DNA of 37,119 nt from an uncultured Clostridia bacterium. Lineage in GTDB: Bacteria > Bacillota > Clostridia > TANB77 > CAG-508. Below are positions 1 through 8,586 of this stretch, one piece after another. The stretch is from positions 1-37,119 of the forward strand of contig CALXKC010000011.1 in assembly GCA_944388775.1 (NCBI GenBank), written 5' to 3'. The notes below the pieces were generated by a model, which worked only from the letters and a program-made list of their open reading frames with translations, searched no databases and was not told where the DNA came from. Both the position numbers and the translations under genes were made by a program. Within the stretch, counting starts at the first letter, position 1, and each line of letters starts with the position of its first letter.

Positions 1-124
1 CCCTTTTTATATTATCAATGTACAAAAAAATTAAAATTTTTTCAAAAATTATCTTGACATTTTACCAGATGTCTTTTTTGAAATCATTTTTTATTATACC
101 TTATTGTGTACCTTTTAAGAAATT

Positions 125-901
125 TTATCCAAGTGCTACATCTAAAACCATCATAATCACAAAACCAACCGCAACTCCGATTGTTCCAATATTTGAGTGT
201 TCACCTGCTTGTGACTCTGGTATTAATTCTTCTACAACAACATAAATCATCGCTCCTGCAGCAAAGGCTAACAAATATGGTAAAATTGGTTCAATGGAAC
301 TTGCCAATAAAATTGTAATAATTGCTGCTATTGGCTCTACAATTCCTGATAAAGTACCATATAAAAATGCTTTTCCTTTTGACACACCTTCTGCTCTTAG
401 TGGCATCGATATAATTGCTCCTTCTGGAAAGTTTTGAATTGCAAGTCCTATTGCAAGAGCAAAAGCTCCTGCCATACTAATTGCTGTATTTCCCATCAAA
501 CCTCCTGCAAATACAACTCCTGCTGCCATACCTTCTGGAATATTATGAAGAGTTACTGCTAATACTAGCATTATTTCTCTTTTTATTTTAGTTCTAACAC
601 CTTCAGGCTTTTCACTTTTTAAGTGTAAATGTGGTACAACACTATCTAATATCAATAAAAATATTATTCCAAGCGAAAATCCAACTGCTGCTGGAATCCA
701 AGAAATTTCACCTTGCTCTCCTGCCATATCAATTGATGGGTCTAATAAAGACCATATGGATGCTGCCATCATAACACCAGCTGCAAAACCTAATAATAAT
801 TTTTCTATTTTATTATTCATCTTGTTCTTCATAAAAAATACCATTGCCGCACCAAGTGTTGTTCCTAAAAATGGTATTGCTACTCCTGCTAATATTTCCA
901 T
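125..901 (-). CDS. zupT: ZIP-family divalent metal transporter (ZupT-like)
   Basis: Predicted 258-aa inner-membrane transporter for zinc and related divalent metals. About eight hydrophobic segments are visible. The two family-defining metal-site helices are present: HNIPEGMAAGV (about residue 118) and QNFPEGAIISMPLRAEG (about residue 155), which carry the His/Asn/Glu ligands of ZIP proteins. Length is typical of the short bacterial ZupT/GufA branch. The ATG at 901 is preceded by AAAGGAG at good spacing. It follows copA by about 50 bases on the same strand, and with copZ and copA forms a metal-homeostasis run. The exact metal cannot be read from the sequence; ZIP family assignment is firm, zupT as a symbol is by similarity of motifs. 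Confidence 0.9.
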   Translation of the reverse strand: MEILAGVAIPFLGTTLGAAMVFFMKNKMNNKIEKLLLGFAAGVMMAASIWSLLDPSIDMAGEQGEISWIPAAVGFSLGIIFLLILDSVVPHLHLKSEKPEGVRTKIKREIMLVLAVTLHNIPEGMAAGVVFAGGLMGNTAISMAGAFALAIGLAIQNFPEGAIISMPLRAEGVSKGKAFLYGTLSGIVEPIAAIITILLASSIEPILPYLLAFAAGAMIYVVVEELIPESQAGEHSNIGTIGVAVGFVIMMVLDVALG

Positions 902-948
902 GTTAGTTATCTCCTTTAAATTTTGTATAATAAAAAATTTCTTTTCAC

Positions 949-3162
949 TTATAGGTCTGTCCCTTTTGGTGTCATTTTGAAACGATTTGGCACGTCCCCA
1001 ACAGAACCTCCCAATCTTAAACTATTCAACACTACTGTCAAACTACTAAATGTCATAGCTAAACTTGCTATCATTGGATTTAGTGAGATTGGTAATATTC
1101 CCATAGCTAATGGTATCATACAAATATTATAAAATAAAGCCCAAAATAGATTTTGTTTTACAATTCTTATTGTTTTCTTTCCTATATTAAGTAATTCTAA
1201 GATTAGATTCATATTATCTTTTAATAATATAATATCTGCTGAATCTGCACTCATGTCTGTTCCATTTGCTACACTTATTCCAACAGTTGCAGTTTTTAGT
1301 GCAGGGCTATCATTAATTCCATCTCCAACCATTAAACATGAATTATTTTTGTTTATTTCTTTTATTTTATCTTGTTTTTCTTTTGGTGATACATTACTAA
1401 TAACTTCTTCTATATTTAATTTTTTAGCAATTGCTTTTGCTGTGGTTTCATTGTCTCCTGTTAGCATTATTACTTTATATCTGTTTTCTTTTATTTTTTT
1501 GATTATTTCTTCCATATTGTCTTTTATTTTATCACTAAGTCCTACAATTGCTAATACTTCTTTTTCATCAAATAGATATACTATACTTTCTCCTTTTTTA
1601 CTATATTCTAATTCCTTTTCTGCATATATATTTTTAATATTTTTTTCGTTTAGTAATTTTTGGTTTCCAGCATAATATGTTTTTCCATTTATTTTTCCTT
1701 GAATTCCTTTTCCTGGTATATCTTTGAATTCTTCGATAGTTTTATTTTCAGTTGAAAGTTTTATATTATAATTTACTATGCTTTTTGCTATTGGATGATT
1801 TGACATTGCTTCTAAACTTTGCAATATTTTCATATTCTCTACTGTATACTCTCCATCAACTATTGAAAGTTTTCCTTCTGTTAATGTTCCTGTTTTGTCA
1901 AAAACTATTGTGTCTATATGTTTTAATGCTTCAATACTTTCACTTGACTTGATTAAAACACCTCTTTTACTACAATTTCCAATTGCTACTACCATAGCAA
2001 GCGGTGTTGCTAATCCTAAAGCACATGGACATGCAACAACTAAAACACTAACTAAACTTAGAACTGCTTTATCTATTTCACTATATATTGCTAGATTTAA
2101 TATAAATGAAAGAATAGCAATTAGGAAAATTGCTGGTACAAAATATCCACTGATTTTGTCTGCTAATCTTGCAATTGGTGCTTTTGTGTTTGTTGCTTCA
2201 ACAACTAAATTTACAATTTGTGAAATACTAGAGTCTTTTCCTATTCTTTCTGCCTCATATTCAATATACCCATCATAATTTATACTACCTGCTAGCACTT
2301 TGCTACCTACTTTTTTAGTTACAGGTTTGCTTTCTCCTGTTATAAATGATTCATCAGTATGTGTTTCCCCTTTTGTTACTTTCCCATCTACTGCAATCTT
2401 TTCTCCTGGTTTGCAAATAACAATATCTCCTTTTTCTATTTCATTTATTGTTACTGTTTTCTCTTTTCCATCTTTTAATATTGTTCCATTTTTTGGTGTT
2501 ATTGTTACTAAATTTTTAATACTATCTACTGCTTTATTTTTGTTTTTTCCATCTATATATCTTCCTATTTTTACAAATAGTATAATAATTGCTGAAGATT
2601 CAAAGTATAGATGATGTACCATATGTGTTTGCCCCTGAAATACCAATATTGTATTCCATAGGCTATATAAAAAGTTTACTATTACACCTATTCCTACTAA
2701 TGAATCCATATTAGGCATTTTGTGTATTATGTTTTTTACTCCATTTTTTATAATATCAAATCCATAAATTAAAAATGTAAAACTTAAGACTGCAATTACT
2801 ATTGAGTATATAATTGGATTTTTGTTCATATCTATAATTTCTGGTACTGGAAGATTAATCATTGCTCCCATTGATATGTACATTAATATGACTCCTAGGA
2901 TTGAAAAAATTATGACTTTTTTTAGTTCATTTCTTTTTTCTTTTTTATCATTTCTTTCACCTAGACTTTTAAATCCTGCTCCTTGAACCATTTTATTTAA
3001 ATCTTCTATTTTTAGGTTGTCATCATATTCAATTAATGCTGTTGCCATTACTAAATTTACTTCTGCTCTATGTATTCCTTTTTGTTTATTTAAATATTTT
3101 TCAAGTCCATTTGAGCAGGCACTACATGTCATTCCTTCAATATTTAATACTGTCTTTTTCAT
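949..3162 (-). CDS. copA: Copper-translocating P1B-type ATPase
   Basis: 737-aa ATP-driven Cu(I) exporter of the inner membrane. In order: N-terminal HMA domain with GMTCSAC (Cys13/Cys16), membrane helices, the TGES actuator motif, the metal-site CPC in VACPCALGLATP, the phosphorylation motif DKTGTLTEG, the SNHPIA nucleotide-domain motif and the hinge GDGINDSPAL. The reading frame opens 21 codons upstream, but GGAGG sits just before the ATG at 3162 and the protein from there starts directly with the HMA domain, so 3162 is chosen. The C-terminus is odd: after the usual SLRL end the frame runs on into a REP-like palindrome and adds GDVPNRFKMTPKGTDL. copZ lies upstream, supporting a copper role. 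Confidence 0.95.
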   Translation of the reverse strand: MKKTVLNIEGMTCSACSNGLEKYLNKQKGIHRAEVNLVMATALIEYDDNLKIEDLNKMVQGAGFKSLGERNDKKEKRNELKKVIIFSILGVILMYISMGAMINLPVPEIIDMNKNPIIYSIVIAVLSFTFLIYGFDIIKNGVKNIIHKMPNMDSLVGIGVIVNFLYSLWNTILVFQGQTHMVHHLYFESSAIIILFVKIGRYIDGKNKNKAVDSIKNLVTITPKNGTILKDGKEKTVTINEIEKGDIVICKPGEKIAVDGKVTKGETHTDESFITGESKPVTKKVGSKVLAGSINYDGYIEYEAERIGKDSSISQIVNLVVEATNTKAPIARLADKISGYFVPAIFLIAILSFILNLAIYSEIDKAVLSLVSVLVVACPCALGLATPLAMVVAIGNCSKRGVLIKSSESIEALKHIDTIVFDKTGTLTEGKLSIVDGEYTVENMKILQSLEAMSNHPIAKSIVNYNIKLSTENKTIEEFKDIPGKGIQGKINGKTYYAGNQKLLNEKNIKNIYAEKELEYSKKGESIVYLFDEKEVLAIVGLSDKIKDNMEEIIKKIKENRYKVIMLTGDNETTAKAIAKKLNIEEVISNVSPKEKQDKIKEINKNNSCLMVGDGINDSPALKTATVGISVANGTDMSADSADIILLKDNMNLILELLNIGKKTIRIVKQNLFWALFYNICMIPLAMGILPISLNPMIASLAMTFSSLTVVLNSLRLGGSVGDVPNRFKMTPKGTDL
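954..1008. repeat. REP-like palindrome R1 inside the 3' end of copA
   Basis: Imperfect hairpin: GGTCTGT at 954-960 pairs with ACAGAACC at 1001-1008 (one bulge). It contains GGGACA and GGGGACG blocks like those of the other dispersed palindromes in this window. It lies inside the copA reading frame and encodes that protein's last residues. Related in style to R2 (3184-3240) rather than to the GGGATT-type elements. Confidence 0.6.
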
Positions 3163-3183
3163 ATTTTGTTTCCTCCTTTCTTT

Positions 3184-3240
3184 GGTCAGTTTGGGGACAG
3201 GTTCGGACTGACCATTTTTGGTCACTTTAGGGACGCCACT
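3184..3240. repeat. REP-like palindrome R2 between copZ and copA
   Basis: GGTCAGT and ACTGACC form a 7-bp stem around a loop containing GGGGACAGG, followed by a second small palindrome GACCATTTTTGGTC and an AGGGACG block. It sits immediately upstream of the copA ribosome binding site. It shares the GGGAC(A/G) blocks with R1 but not the GGGATT core of R3-R8. Confidence 0.55.
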
Positions 3241-3320
3241 TTTAACTTTTCGTTTCTTAGTGTTTTTGTTTTACATTGTTATGTTTGCTTCAAACTTCAA
3301 AGTCTCTTAGAAAAGAATTG

Positions 3321-3527
3321 CTATTTTACGACTGTGAAATCTAAATCCTCAATTTTCTCCTTAACCATCTCTTCTGTAACATTTTCTCTTGCAATAACCT
3401 TAACTTTGCCTGTATCATGTTTTGCAGAAACATCTATCACTCCATCAATTGAACTTACTGCATTTTTTATCCTGTTTTCACACCCTTCACACATCATACC
3501 TTCTACATTAAAAATCATTTCTTTCAT
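3321..3527 (-). CDS. copZ: CopZ-like heavy-metal chaperone
   Basis: 68-aa cytosolic HMA-domain protein. The metal motif GMMCEGCE is at residues 10-17, giving the MxCxxC Cu(I) site; the rest matches the beta-alpha-beta-beta-alpha-beta pattern of Atx1/CopZ proteins and fills the whole length. Expected role is to carry Cu(I) to the adjacent copA product. ATG at 3527 has an AAAGGTAG ribosome binding site. The gap to copA (about 160 bases) holds palindrome R2 and no gene. No CsoR or CopY regulator is seen in the window. Confidence 0.88.
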   Translation of the reverse strand: MKEMIFNVEGMMCEGCENRIKNAVSSIDGVIDVSAKHDTGKVKVIARENVTEEMVKEKIEDLDFTVVK

Positions 3528-3547
3528 AAAATCACTACCTTTCTTTA

Positions 3548-3578
3548 AAAGTCAATAGTTTTTAATACTACTGACTTT
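3548..3578. terminator. Hairpin between the anchored protein and copZ
   Basis: An 11-bp stem (AAAGTCAATAG at 3548-3558 with CTACTGACTTT at 3568-3578, one G-T pair) lies between the 3603-4319 gene and copZ. On the minus strand the T tract after it is short; on the plus strand it is followed by TTT. It may partially terminate transcription or stabilise RNA ends. Confidence 0.45.
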
Positions 3579-3602
3579 TTTAATATCCTTTTTTATAATT
3601 TT

Positions 3603-4319
3603 TTATTTCAAGTATTCATATTGTGATAAATCTGGTTTTGCAACATCTTCATCTGTTACTTTTCCAAATTCATATTCTATATTTCTAATTTGTTTGTTAT
3701 CTTGGAAAACTGCTAATAAAAGACCTGTTTCTTTATCAATATATTCCTCATGACCTTCTGCCTTAATTGTATAGCAATCTTTTCCATCATATTCTCCTGT
3801 TCCTATCCACATAATAGGTGTAGCAGCCATTAATATTCTCGTACTATTGTCATTTGTACTTAAACTTGATGATTGTAAATCTGGTATAATTGCTCCTTCA
3901 TCTTTCTTGTATTTTTTTATAGGATTTTCAAAAAATACATATGCCTCTCCTGTACTTGTATCTCTCCAAAATGTTAAGTTTCCTTCACCATTTTTTTGTC
4001 TAGTGTTCATTTTCCATATTGTTCCTTTTCGATATACATTCATTATTGTATCTTCTGAGTCTGAATAATAATGCCAATTATTTTCAAGAGTTGATTGATT
4101 ATATCTTTCTTGCATATTATACAATATTCTCCATCTAATTCCTATAATTAATATTATTACTAATACAATTGCAAATACTAAAAATATAAATCTTTTAAGT
4201 GTTATTCCTGTTCTGTGTTTTTTGTTTTCTACTTTTCTGTATGTTGAGCCAATTGGTGTTTCCTCTGCTTTTTTGTTTTCCTCTTGATTTTTTACTTTTT
4301 TTACATCTTCTTCTTTCAT
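3603..4319 (-). CDS. Membrane-anchored LolA-like hypothetical protein
   Basis: 238 aa. The first ~45 residues are charged and cytoplasmic, residues ~46-65 are one transmembrane helix, and the remainder is an extracytoplasmic domain. Its end (EYIDKETGLLLAVF, then a YEFGKVTDEDVAKPDLS stretch) resembles the final strands of LolA/outer-membrane-lipoprotein-sorting-like domains in Firmicutes, where a protein refers to its own cofactor 'conversion' strand. That link is a pattern impression, not a proven homology. ATG at 4319 follows GAGGGGGAT. It sits between a flavodoxin-like gene and copZ, 17 bases after the former. Function unknown. Confidence 0.7.
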   Translation of the reverse strand: MKEEDVKKVKNQEENKKAEETPIGSTYRKVENKKHRTGITLKRFIFLVFAIVLVIILIIGIRWRILYNMQERYNQSTLENNWHYYSDSEDTIMNVYRKGTIWKMNTRQKNGEGNLTFWRDTSTGEAYVFFENPIKKYKKDEGAIIPDLQSSSLSTNDNSTRILMAATPIMWIGTGEYDGKDCYTIKAEGHEEYIDKETGLLLAVFQDNKQIRNIEYEFGKVTDEDVAKPDLSQYEYLK

Positions 4320-4336
4320 TTGTATCCCCCTCTATC

Positions 4337-4816
4337 TTATATTTTTATAGTTTTTTCTATTGCTATATTAAAATTTTCTAAATCTGCTTTACTTGGATGA
4401 TTTAAAGCCATGTCAAAGTTTTCTATACTTTTCTTCATTCTTTCATCATTTGGATTATCTTTTAGCATTTGTTCATATCTTTTTCTAACACTAATTGGCA
4501 TTTTTCCTTGACAATAAAAATGTCCAATGATTTCATTACTTTCATCTATAAATTTCTTAGCTCTTTCAAATAACATATCAAAATATTCTTTATTTCCTCC
4601 AAAACCACATGTACCAAAATAGAATATTTTCTTATTTTTTATTCTTTTTAATTCTTCTTGAATTTTTTGACTTGGATTTCCTTTATCTGTCCATGAACCT
4701 ACAAAAACTATATCTGCTTCATCAATTTCTACTATGTTTGAAAATTTTTCTTTTAATAAATCTGCTAGTTTTTTAGTATTCCCTGTAATACTATCATAAA
4801 TTATGCTTACTTTCAT
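4337..4816 (-). CDS. Flavodoxin-like protein
   Basis: 159-aa cytosolic protein with the flavodoxin FMN phosphate loop SITGNTKKLA at residues 9-18 and the following alternating strand/helix pattern (IVFVGSWTDKG, KIFYFGTCGFGG). The C-terminal part, with RKRYEQMLKDNPNDER and NFDMALNHPSKADL, resembles the group of flavodoxins that includes BilS, which partners bilirubin reductase; no bilR is present here, so that link is only suggestive. Likely binds FMN and transfers electrons. ATG at 4816 follows AGGAGG; it starts 9 bases after the SanA-like gene, so the two are co-transcribed. Confidence 0.8.
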   Translation of the reverse strand: MKVSIIYDSITGNTKKLADLLKEKFSNIVEIDEADIVFVGSWTDKGNPSQKIQEELKRIKNKKIFYFGTCGFGGNKEYFDMLFERAKKFIDESNEIIGHFYCQGKMPISVRKRYEQMLKDNPNDERMKKSIENFDMALNHPSKADLENFNIAIEKTIKI

Positions 4817-4825
4817 TTTATCCTC

Positions 4826-5530
4826 CTAATCATTGGTTACATCACCATTACCTGTAATAGGTATTTCTTCACCTAAACATTTAGATTTTGGTTTCAAAAT
4901 ACATTTAAAAAAGTCTTTATTTCTTGCAAATATTTCTCTTAATTCTCTATAAGTTTGTTTTCGATATTTTCTTCTGTCAGCTTTAATACCATATGCTTTT
5001 AATTGCAGTTTTTTGGCTATATATAAAGAACGATAAAGATGGTATTTCTGTGTTACTATAACTAATTTTTTTACTTTGAATATATCTTTTGCTCTGTATA
5101 TACTGTCATATGAAGAAAATCCGGCATGATCCATAAAAATATCGTTGCTTGGAATTCCTTTTGCTATTAAAAAGTCTTTCATTACTTTTACTTCATTATA
5201 TTCTTTTTTTCCATGATCTCCGCTAACAATAATTTTGGGTGCTATTTTTTTATTGTATAGATTTGCTCCTTCTAGTAATCTATCTTCTAACATATAGCTT
5301 GGTCTATTTCCCCATATTCCAGCACCTAATATTAATATACAATCAATATCTTTTTCTTTAATTTCTTTTGCATTTTTTATTTTGCTTTTAGTTGCTTTTA
5401 TTATATAAAAGTTTATTGCCACTATTAAAATTAATAATGTTAATATTATTATACTTATAATTATCACAATTTTATTTTTCCTTTTATTTTTTATTAATTT
5501 TCTTATATCATAATAAATTCTATTTTTCAA
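4826..5530 (-). CDS. SanA/YdcF-like (DUF218) membrane protein
   Basis: 234 aa. A basic cytosolic N-terminus is followed by one hydrophobic helix (about residues 22-45) and a DUF218 domain: ILGAGIWG, a VSGDHG loop, FMDHAGFSSYDS and VTQKYHLYRSL, all typical of the ElyC/SanA/YdcF family. Members are linked to envelope integrity; the biochemical activity is not settled. The frame starts with TTG at 5530 with only a weak upstream ribosome site; a GTG at codon 23 would delete the positive N-terminus, so TTG is preferred. First gene of the minus-strand run to zupT. Confidence 0.82.
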   Translation of the reverse strand: MKNRIYYDIRKLIKNKRKNKIVIIISIIILTLLILIVAINFYIIKATKSKIKNAKEIKEKDIDCILILGAGIWGNRPSYMLEDRLLEGANLYNKKIAPKIIVSGDHGKKEYNEVKVMKDFLIAKGIPSNDIFMDHAGFSSYDSIYRAKDIFKVKKLVIVTQKYHLYRSLYIAKKLQLKAYGIKADRRKYRKQTYRELREIFARNKDFFKCILKPKSKCLGEEIPITGNGDVTND

Positions 5531-5560
5531 TATTATTAATTTATTTTTTCAGATTTTAAA

Positions 5561-5591
5561 AATCCCATGGCTACATTATAGCTATGGGATT
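5561..5591 (-). terminator. Intrinsic terminator of the 5619 gene
   Basis: A 13-bp stem with one mismatch (AATCCCATGGCTA at 5561-5573 with TAGCTATGGGATT at 5579-5591) and a 5-base loop. Read on the minus strand it is followed by TTTTT. It lies just downstream of the 5619-6299 stop codon. Confidence 0.85.
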
Positions 5592-5618
5592 GAAAGTTTA
5601 GCAGTTATTCTGTCATGG

Positions 5619-6299
5619 TTAAATACTTCTCAGCACGTCCTCGATTATAGAATCCATGTCTCCTCCCAGAGGATCAAAAGTTCTAAGATAATCTATTGTA
5701 TCTTTTAATATATGCCAATCAACATATACCAATTCCCCTTCTTCAAAGAACTGAACTACACCGAGTTCTTTGACTTCATCAGGTATGCTAACCTCTGGAT
5801 AGGTATCGCGAACAAGAGCATTGGTCTTGTTCCAGTCGTCATGTAATTTTTTTCGTTCATTCATTTTGACATCTTCCAAGTTTGGGTTTCCTTCATTATT
5901 ATGAAGTACTTTCATAAACTTAGCATCAATGTTCAGACGCCCATACATGATTGCATCAGTGATAAGATGCCAGACATATCCCCTGTAAAACGGGTTCGCC
6001 TTCTGTATTTCGGATAATCCGGACCAACACGCCCTAATATCAGGCTTACTGCTCAGCCCATAATGCAGTCCCTCGTTACTGTCTGCTCTTTCCTTCTGCA
6101 AAATGCGTGCCTGCAACTCACAATATTCAGGCATTTCATTTGTTCGAAGTGAGTCATACTTTGCATGTGCTGCATCGATTCCGCCACAGACCTTGACATG
6201 TTTCTTCAAGATGTCAGGTGCTTCTACCCCAAGAACAAAACTCCGATTCTTTAATGAATCTCCTCCACAAGCTGCAAGATGAAGATAATAGCCAGGCAT
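5619..6299 (-). CDS. Predicted metal-dependent hydrolase, compositional outlier
   Basis: 226 aa, soluble. The start MPGYYLHLAACGG, NRSFVLGVEAPDI, the conserved AHAKY and the helix YVWHLITDAIMY place His/Asp residues as in zinc-dependent phospholipase C-like/S1-P1 helical hydrolases; the reaction cannot be named. An upstream in-frame ATG overlaps the AAAGGAGG ribosome site, so the ATG at 6299 is the start. The coding sequence is clearly richer in G+C and uses codons (CGC, CCG, GCG types) that neighbouring genes avoid, suggesting recent transfer. It is a single-gene unit with its own consensus promoter and terminator. Confidence 0.6.
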   Translation of the reverse strand: MPGYYLHLAACGGDSLKNRSFVLGVEAPDILKKHVKVCGGIDAAHAKYDSLRTNEMPEYCELQARILQKERADSNEGLHYGLSSKPDIRACWSGLSEIQKANPFYRGYVWHLITDAIMYGRLNIDAKFMKVLHNNEGNPNLEDVKMNERKKLHDDWNKTNALVRDTYPEVSIPDEVKELGVVQFFEEGELVYVDWHILKDTIDYLRTFDPLGGDMDSIIEDVLRSI

Positions 6300-6324
6300 A
6301 ATATTGCCTCCTTTCATTGTATGT

Positions 6325-6395
6325 GTACTACTAAAGCAGTACGATTGTAAACTTGTTACATCAAATATTATATATGTTTTGTAGAATTATGTCAA
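6325..6395 (-). promoter_or_regulatory. Consensus promoter with operator-like inverted repeats
   Basis: Minus-strand -35 TTGACA at 6390-6395, 17-bp spacer, -10 TATAAT at 6367-6372: a perfect sigma-A match. Just downstream, over the expected start site, is TGTAA-5-TTACA (6346-6360), and further on an 18-bp imperfect palindrome GTACTACTAAAGCAGTAC (6325-6342). These positions fit repressor operators for the 5619-6299 gene. Confidence 0.75.
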
Positions 6396-6413
6396 ACTTA
6401 ATATTGTATTAAG

Positions 6414-6442
6414 TTGAATTTTGAGCCTTTTTATGTTATACT
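6414..6442 (+). promoter_or_regulatory. Promoter of the DHH phosphoesterase gene
   Basis: TTGAAT at 6414-6419, 17-bp spacer, TATACT at 6437-6442, placed 33 bases before the ATG at 6475. Divergent from, and about 20 bases away from, the promoter of the minus-strand gene. Confidence 0.75.
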
Positions 6443-6474
6443 ACTACATATAAAAATAAATAGGAGGTATTAAA

Positions 6475-7455
6475 ATGGATACTATTTCAATTGAAAACTT
6501 ATCCAAAATTATTGCAGATGGTAAAAGCTATGCAATTATAACGCATAGACGGCCAGACGGAGATGCAATCTCTAGTTCATTAGCAATGTTCTGGTATCTA
6601 ATTGATATTGGAAAGTCATCAAAAGATATTGATGTCATCATTCCTGAATTTCTTAATGATTTTTCTTTTATTCCGGGAATTGAGCATCTGAAAAAAGAAC
6701 CTACGAAAGAAGAATATGATGTCTTAATAGTTGTTGATTGTGCTAATATGCATCTATTGGAAGGAATCAATCTTTTAGAATCTTCAAAACAAATTATTTG
6801 TTTTGATCATCATGAAGAGACTTCCATAAATGCTAATTACTGCATTATTGAAAAGTCTGCTCCTTCATGTACTTGCATTATTTATGACACTTTTGATTGC
6901 AAAGAGAAACATTTCCTTGATTGCATTGCTACTGGATTAATTTCAGATACGGCTAATTTGTCTTTAAATGTAACAGATTTTGCTAAGGCTACTCTTAAAT
7001 CTCTTGAGAATTTTGGAGTAGATACAAACTACATTTTATCTAAGTTAAATTCTCAAAGTAGCAGAACTCTTGAATTAGTCCGAATTGCAAAAGATAGAGG
7101 ATGGTTAAAAATAAGTTCAGGTAATGTTATCTTTTGTACTTATTTATTGCAATCTGATTTATTGGATTCAGAAAAGAATTTGAATACGGTAAATCATAAG
7201 GCTATTATTGCAGAACTCCAAAAATCAGTAAAATATACTTCTCTTATTTTATTGATCGAGAATGAAAAAGGAGAATTTAAAGGCTCTTTACGTACTTTTG
7301 ACTCTAATCTTGATTTAAATAAACTTTGCTCTAAATTAGTGTCAGAAGAAAAATTCTTGAAAGGTGGCGGTCATAGCTATTCTGCAGGTTGCACAGCAAT
7401 TGGGTCATATCATGATATAATTGATTTGATTGCTTCTGAAATCTTAAACTATTAA
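6475..7455 (+). CDS. nrnA: DHH/DHHA1 phosphoesterase (NrnA-like)
   Basis: 326-aa cytosolic enzyme. DHH domain motifs: THRRPDGDAISSS (residues ~23-35), VVDCANM, the signature FDHHEE, and ATGLISDT; the DHHA1 substrate domain ends with KGGGHSYSAGC. Architecture and length match bifunctional oligoribonuclease/PAP phosphatase NrnA, which degrades nanoRNAs and in some species dephosphorylates pAp or cleaves cyclic dinucleotide products. The exact substrate is not decidable here. ATG at 6475 follows AGGAGG; monocistronic, with own promoter and terminator. Confidence 0.87.
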   Translation: MDTISIENLSKIIADGKSYAIITHRRPDGDAISSSLAMFWYLIDIGKSSKDIDVIIPEFLNDFSFIPGIEHLKKEPTKEEYDVLIVVDCANMHLLEGINLLESSKQIICFDHHEETSINANYCIIEKSAPSCTCIIYDTFDCKEKHFLDCIATGLISDTANLSLNVTDFAKATLKSLENFGVDTNYILSKLNSQSSRTLELVRIAKDRGWLKISSGNVIFCTYLLQSDLLDSEKNLNTVNHKAIIAELQKSVKYTSLILLIENEKGEFKGSLRTFDSNLDLNKLCSKLVSEEKFLKGGGHSYSAGCTAIGSYHDIIDLIASEILNY

Positions 7456-7480
7456 TATGTAACTTAAATTTTTTTATGAT

Positions 7481-7513
7481 AAAGAACGTTTTATTATATA
7501 TGAAGCGTTCTTT
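7481..7513 (+). terminator. Terminator after the DHH gene
   Basis: AAAGAACG (7481-7488) pairs with CGTTCTTT (7506-7513), followed by ATTATTCTGT. It lies 25 bases past the nrnA stop and before the por promoter. Confidence 0.65.
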
Positions 7514-7587
7514 ATTATTCTGTATTTATAGCTTAAAGTTATGCAAATATTTACAATTTTTCGACTCGTTCGTACAACAAATTTCTC

Positions 7588-7616
7588 TTGACAATAAACG
7601 AATTTAGTCATATACT
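7588..7616 (+). promoter_or_regulatory. Promoter of the por operon
   Basis: TTGACA at 7588-7593, 17-bp spacer, TATACT at 7611-7616. The leader to the start at 7711 is about 85 bases and contains an 8-bp hairpin (AAATAGAA 7626-7633 with TTCTATTT 7640-7647) and an AAGGC/GCCTT pairing nearer the ribosome site. Confidence 0.85.
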
Positions 7617-7710
7617 AGACGCATGAAATAGAAGTAATTTTCTATTTAAAAAATCAATAAAAAGGCGAGTTAAAAAAACTAAATTTATGCCTTAGAAAGG
7701 AATGAAAAAA

Positions 7711-8289
7711 ATGGACAACATGATAGAAATTAGATGGCATGGTAGAGGTGGACAAGGTGCAAAAACAGCATCATTACTTCTTGCAGATGCCGCATTTAAC
7801 ACAGGTAAATATATTCAAGGTTTCCCTGAATATGGTCCTGAAAGAATGGGTGCTCCATTAACAGCATACAACAGAATTAGTGATACACCAATTAGAATTC
7901 ATAGTAATATCTATTATCCAGATTATGTTGTAGTTGTAGATGATACTCTTTTAGAGTCAGTTGATGTAACTGCTGGTCTTAAAGAAACAGGAGCAATTGT
8001 AATTAATACTACAAAATCAGAAGATTATTTGAGAAAAGCTTTGAAAGGATATAAAGGAGATATCTATACAATAGATGCAAGAAAAATCTCTGAAGAAGCA
8101 TTAGGAAAATATTTCCCTAATACTCCAATGCTTGCAGCTATTATCAAAGTTGCTAAAATTATGACAGACGAAGAACTTCTTGAAGATATGAAAGGTTCTT
8201 TTAAACATAAATTTGCTAAAAAGCCTGAAGTTATTGATGGTAATATGAAGGCTTTAGAAATGGCATTAAAGGAGGTTAAAAAGATATGA
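7711..8289 (+). CDS. porG: Pyruvate/2-oxoacid:ferredoxin oxidoreductase, gamma subunit
   Basis: 192-aa subunit of the four-subunit enzyme that oxidises pyruvate (or a related 2-oxoacid) with CoA to acyl-CoA, CO2 and reduced ferredoxin. EIRWHGRGGQGAKTAS at the N-terminus is the gamma-subunit signature; GPERMGAPLTAYNRI follows. An ATG nine bases upstream abuts the AAAGGA ribosome site, so the ATG at 7711 is taken. It overlaps porD by 4 bases (ATGA), showing translational coupling. Confidence 0.93.
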   Translation: MDNMIEIRWHGRGGQGAKTASLLLADAAFNTGKYIQGFPEYGPERMGAPLTAYNRISDTPIRIHSNIYYPDYVVVVDDTLLESVDVTAGLKETGAIVINTTKSEDYLRKALKGYKGDIYTIDARKISEEALGKYFPNTPMLAAIIKVAKIMTDEELLEDMKGSFKHKFAKKPEVIDGNMKALEMALKEVKKI

Positions 8290-8585
8290 CAGAAATAAAC
8301 GCAAATACACCTATGGAGAAAATGACTCCTGGTGGTGATATCTATACTGCTGGAAATGCTAGAGAATTTAAAACTGGAGATTGGAGAAGTGTTAAACCTG
8401 TTTTCTTAAGTGAAAAATGTAAACAATGTGGATTATGCTTCCCTGTTTGTCCAGATGATGCAATTCCAGTTAATAAAGAAACTTTACAAAGAGAAGATTT
8501 TAATTATGATTATTGCAAAGGTTGTGGAGTATGTGCTAAAACATGTCCATTTGGTGCAATTGAAATGAGAAAGGAGGACGAATAG
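8286..8585 (+). CDS. porD: 2-oxoacid:ferredoxin oxidoreductase, delta subunit (ferredoxin-like)
   Basis: 99 aa with two [4Fe-4S] cluster motifs: CKQCGLCFPVCP and CKGCGVCAKTCP. It relays electrons from the TPP site to external ferredoxin. The start overlaps the porG stop and the stop is one base from porA. Length and order (gamma, delta, alpha, beta) match the archaeal/Thermotoga/clostridial four-subunit form rather than the single-chain PFOR common in many clostridia. Confidence 0.93.
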   Translation: MTEINANTPMEKMTPGGDIYTAGNAREFKTGDWRSVKPVFLSEKCKQCGLCFPVCPDDAIPVNKETLQREDFNYDYCKGCGVCAKTCPFGAIEMRKEDE

Positions 8586-8586
8586 T

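Noticed and set aside
56..79. GACAT/ATGTC hairpin followed by TTTTTT at the left edge
   Set aside because: Only a 5-bp stem and no plus-strand gene is visible upstream; not enough to call a terminator.
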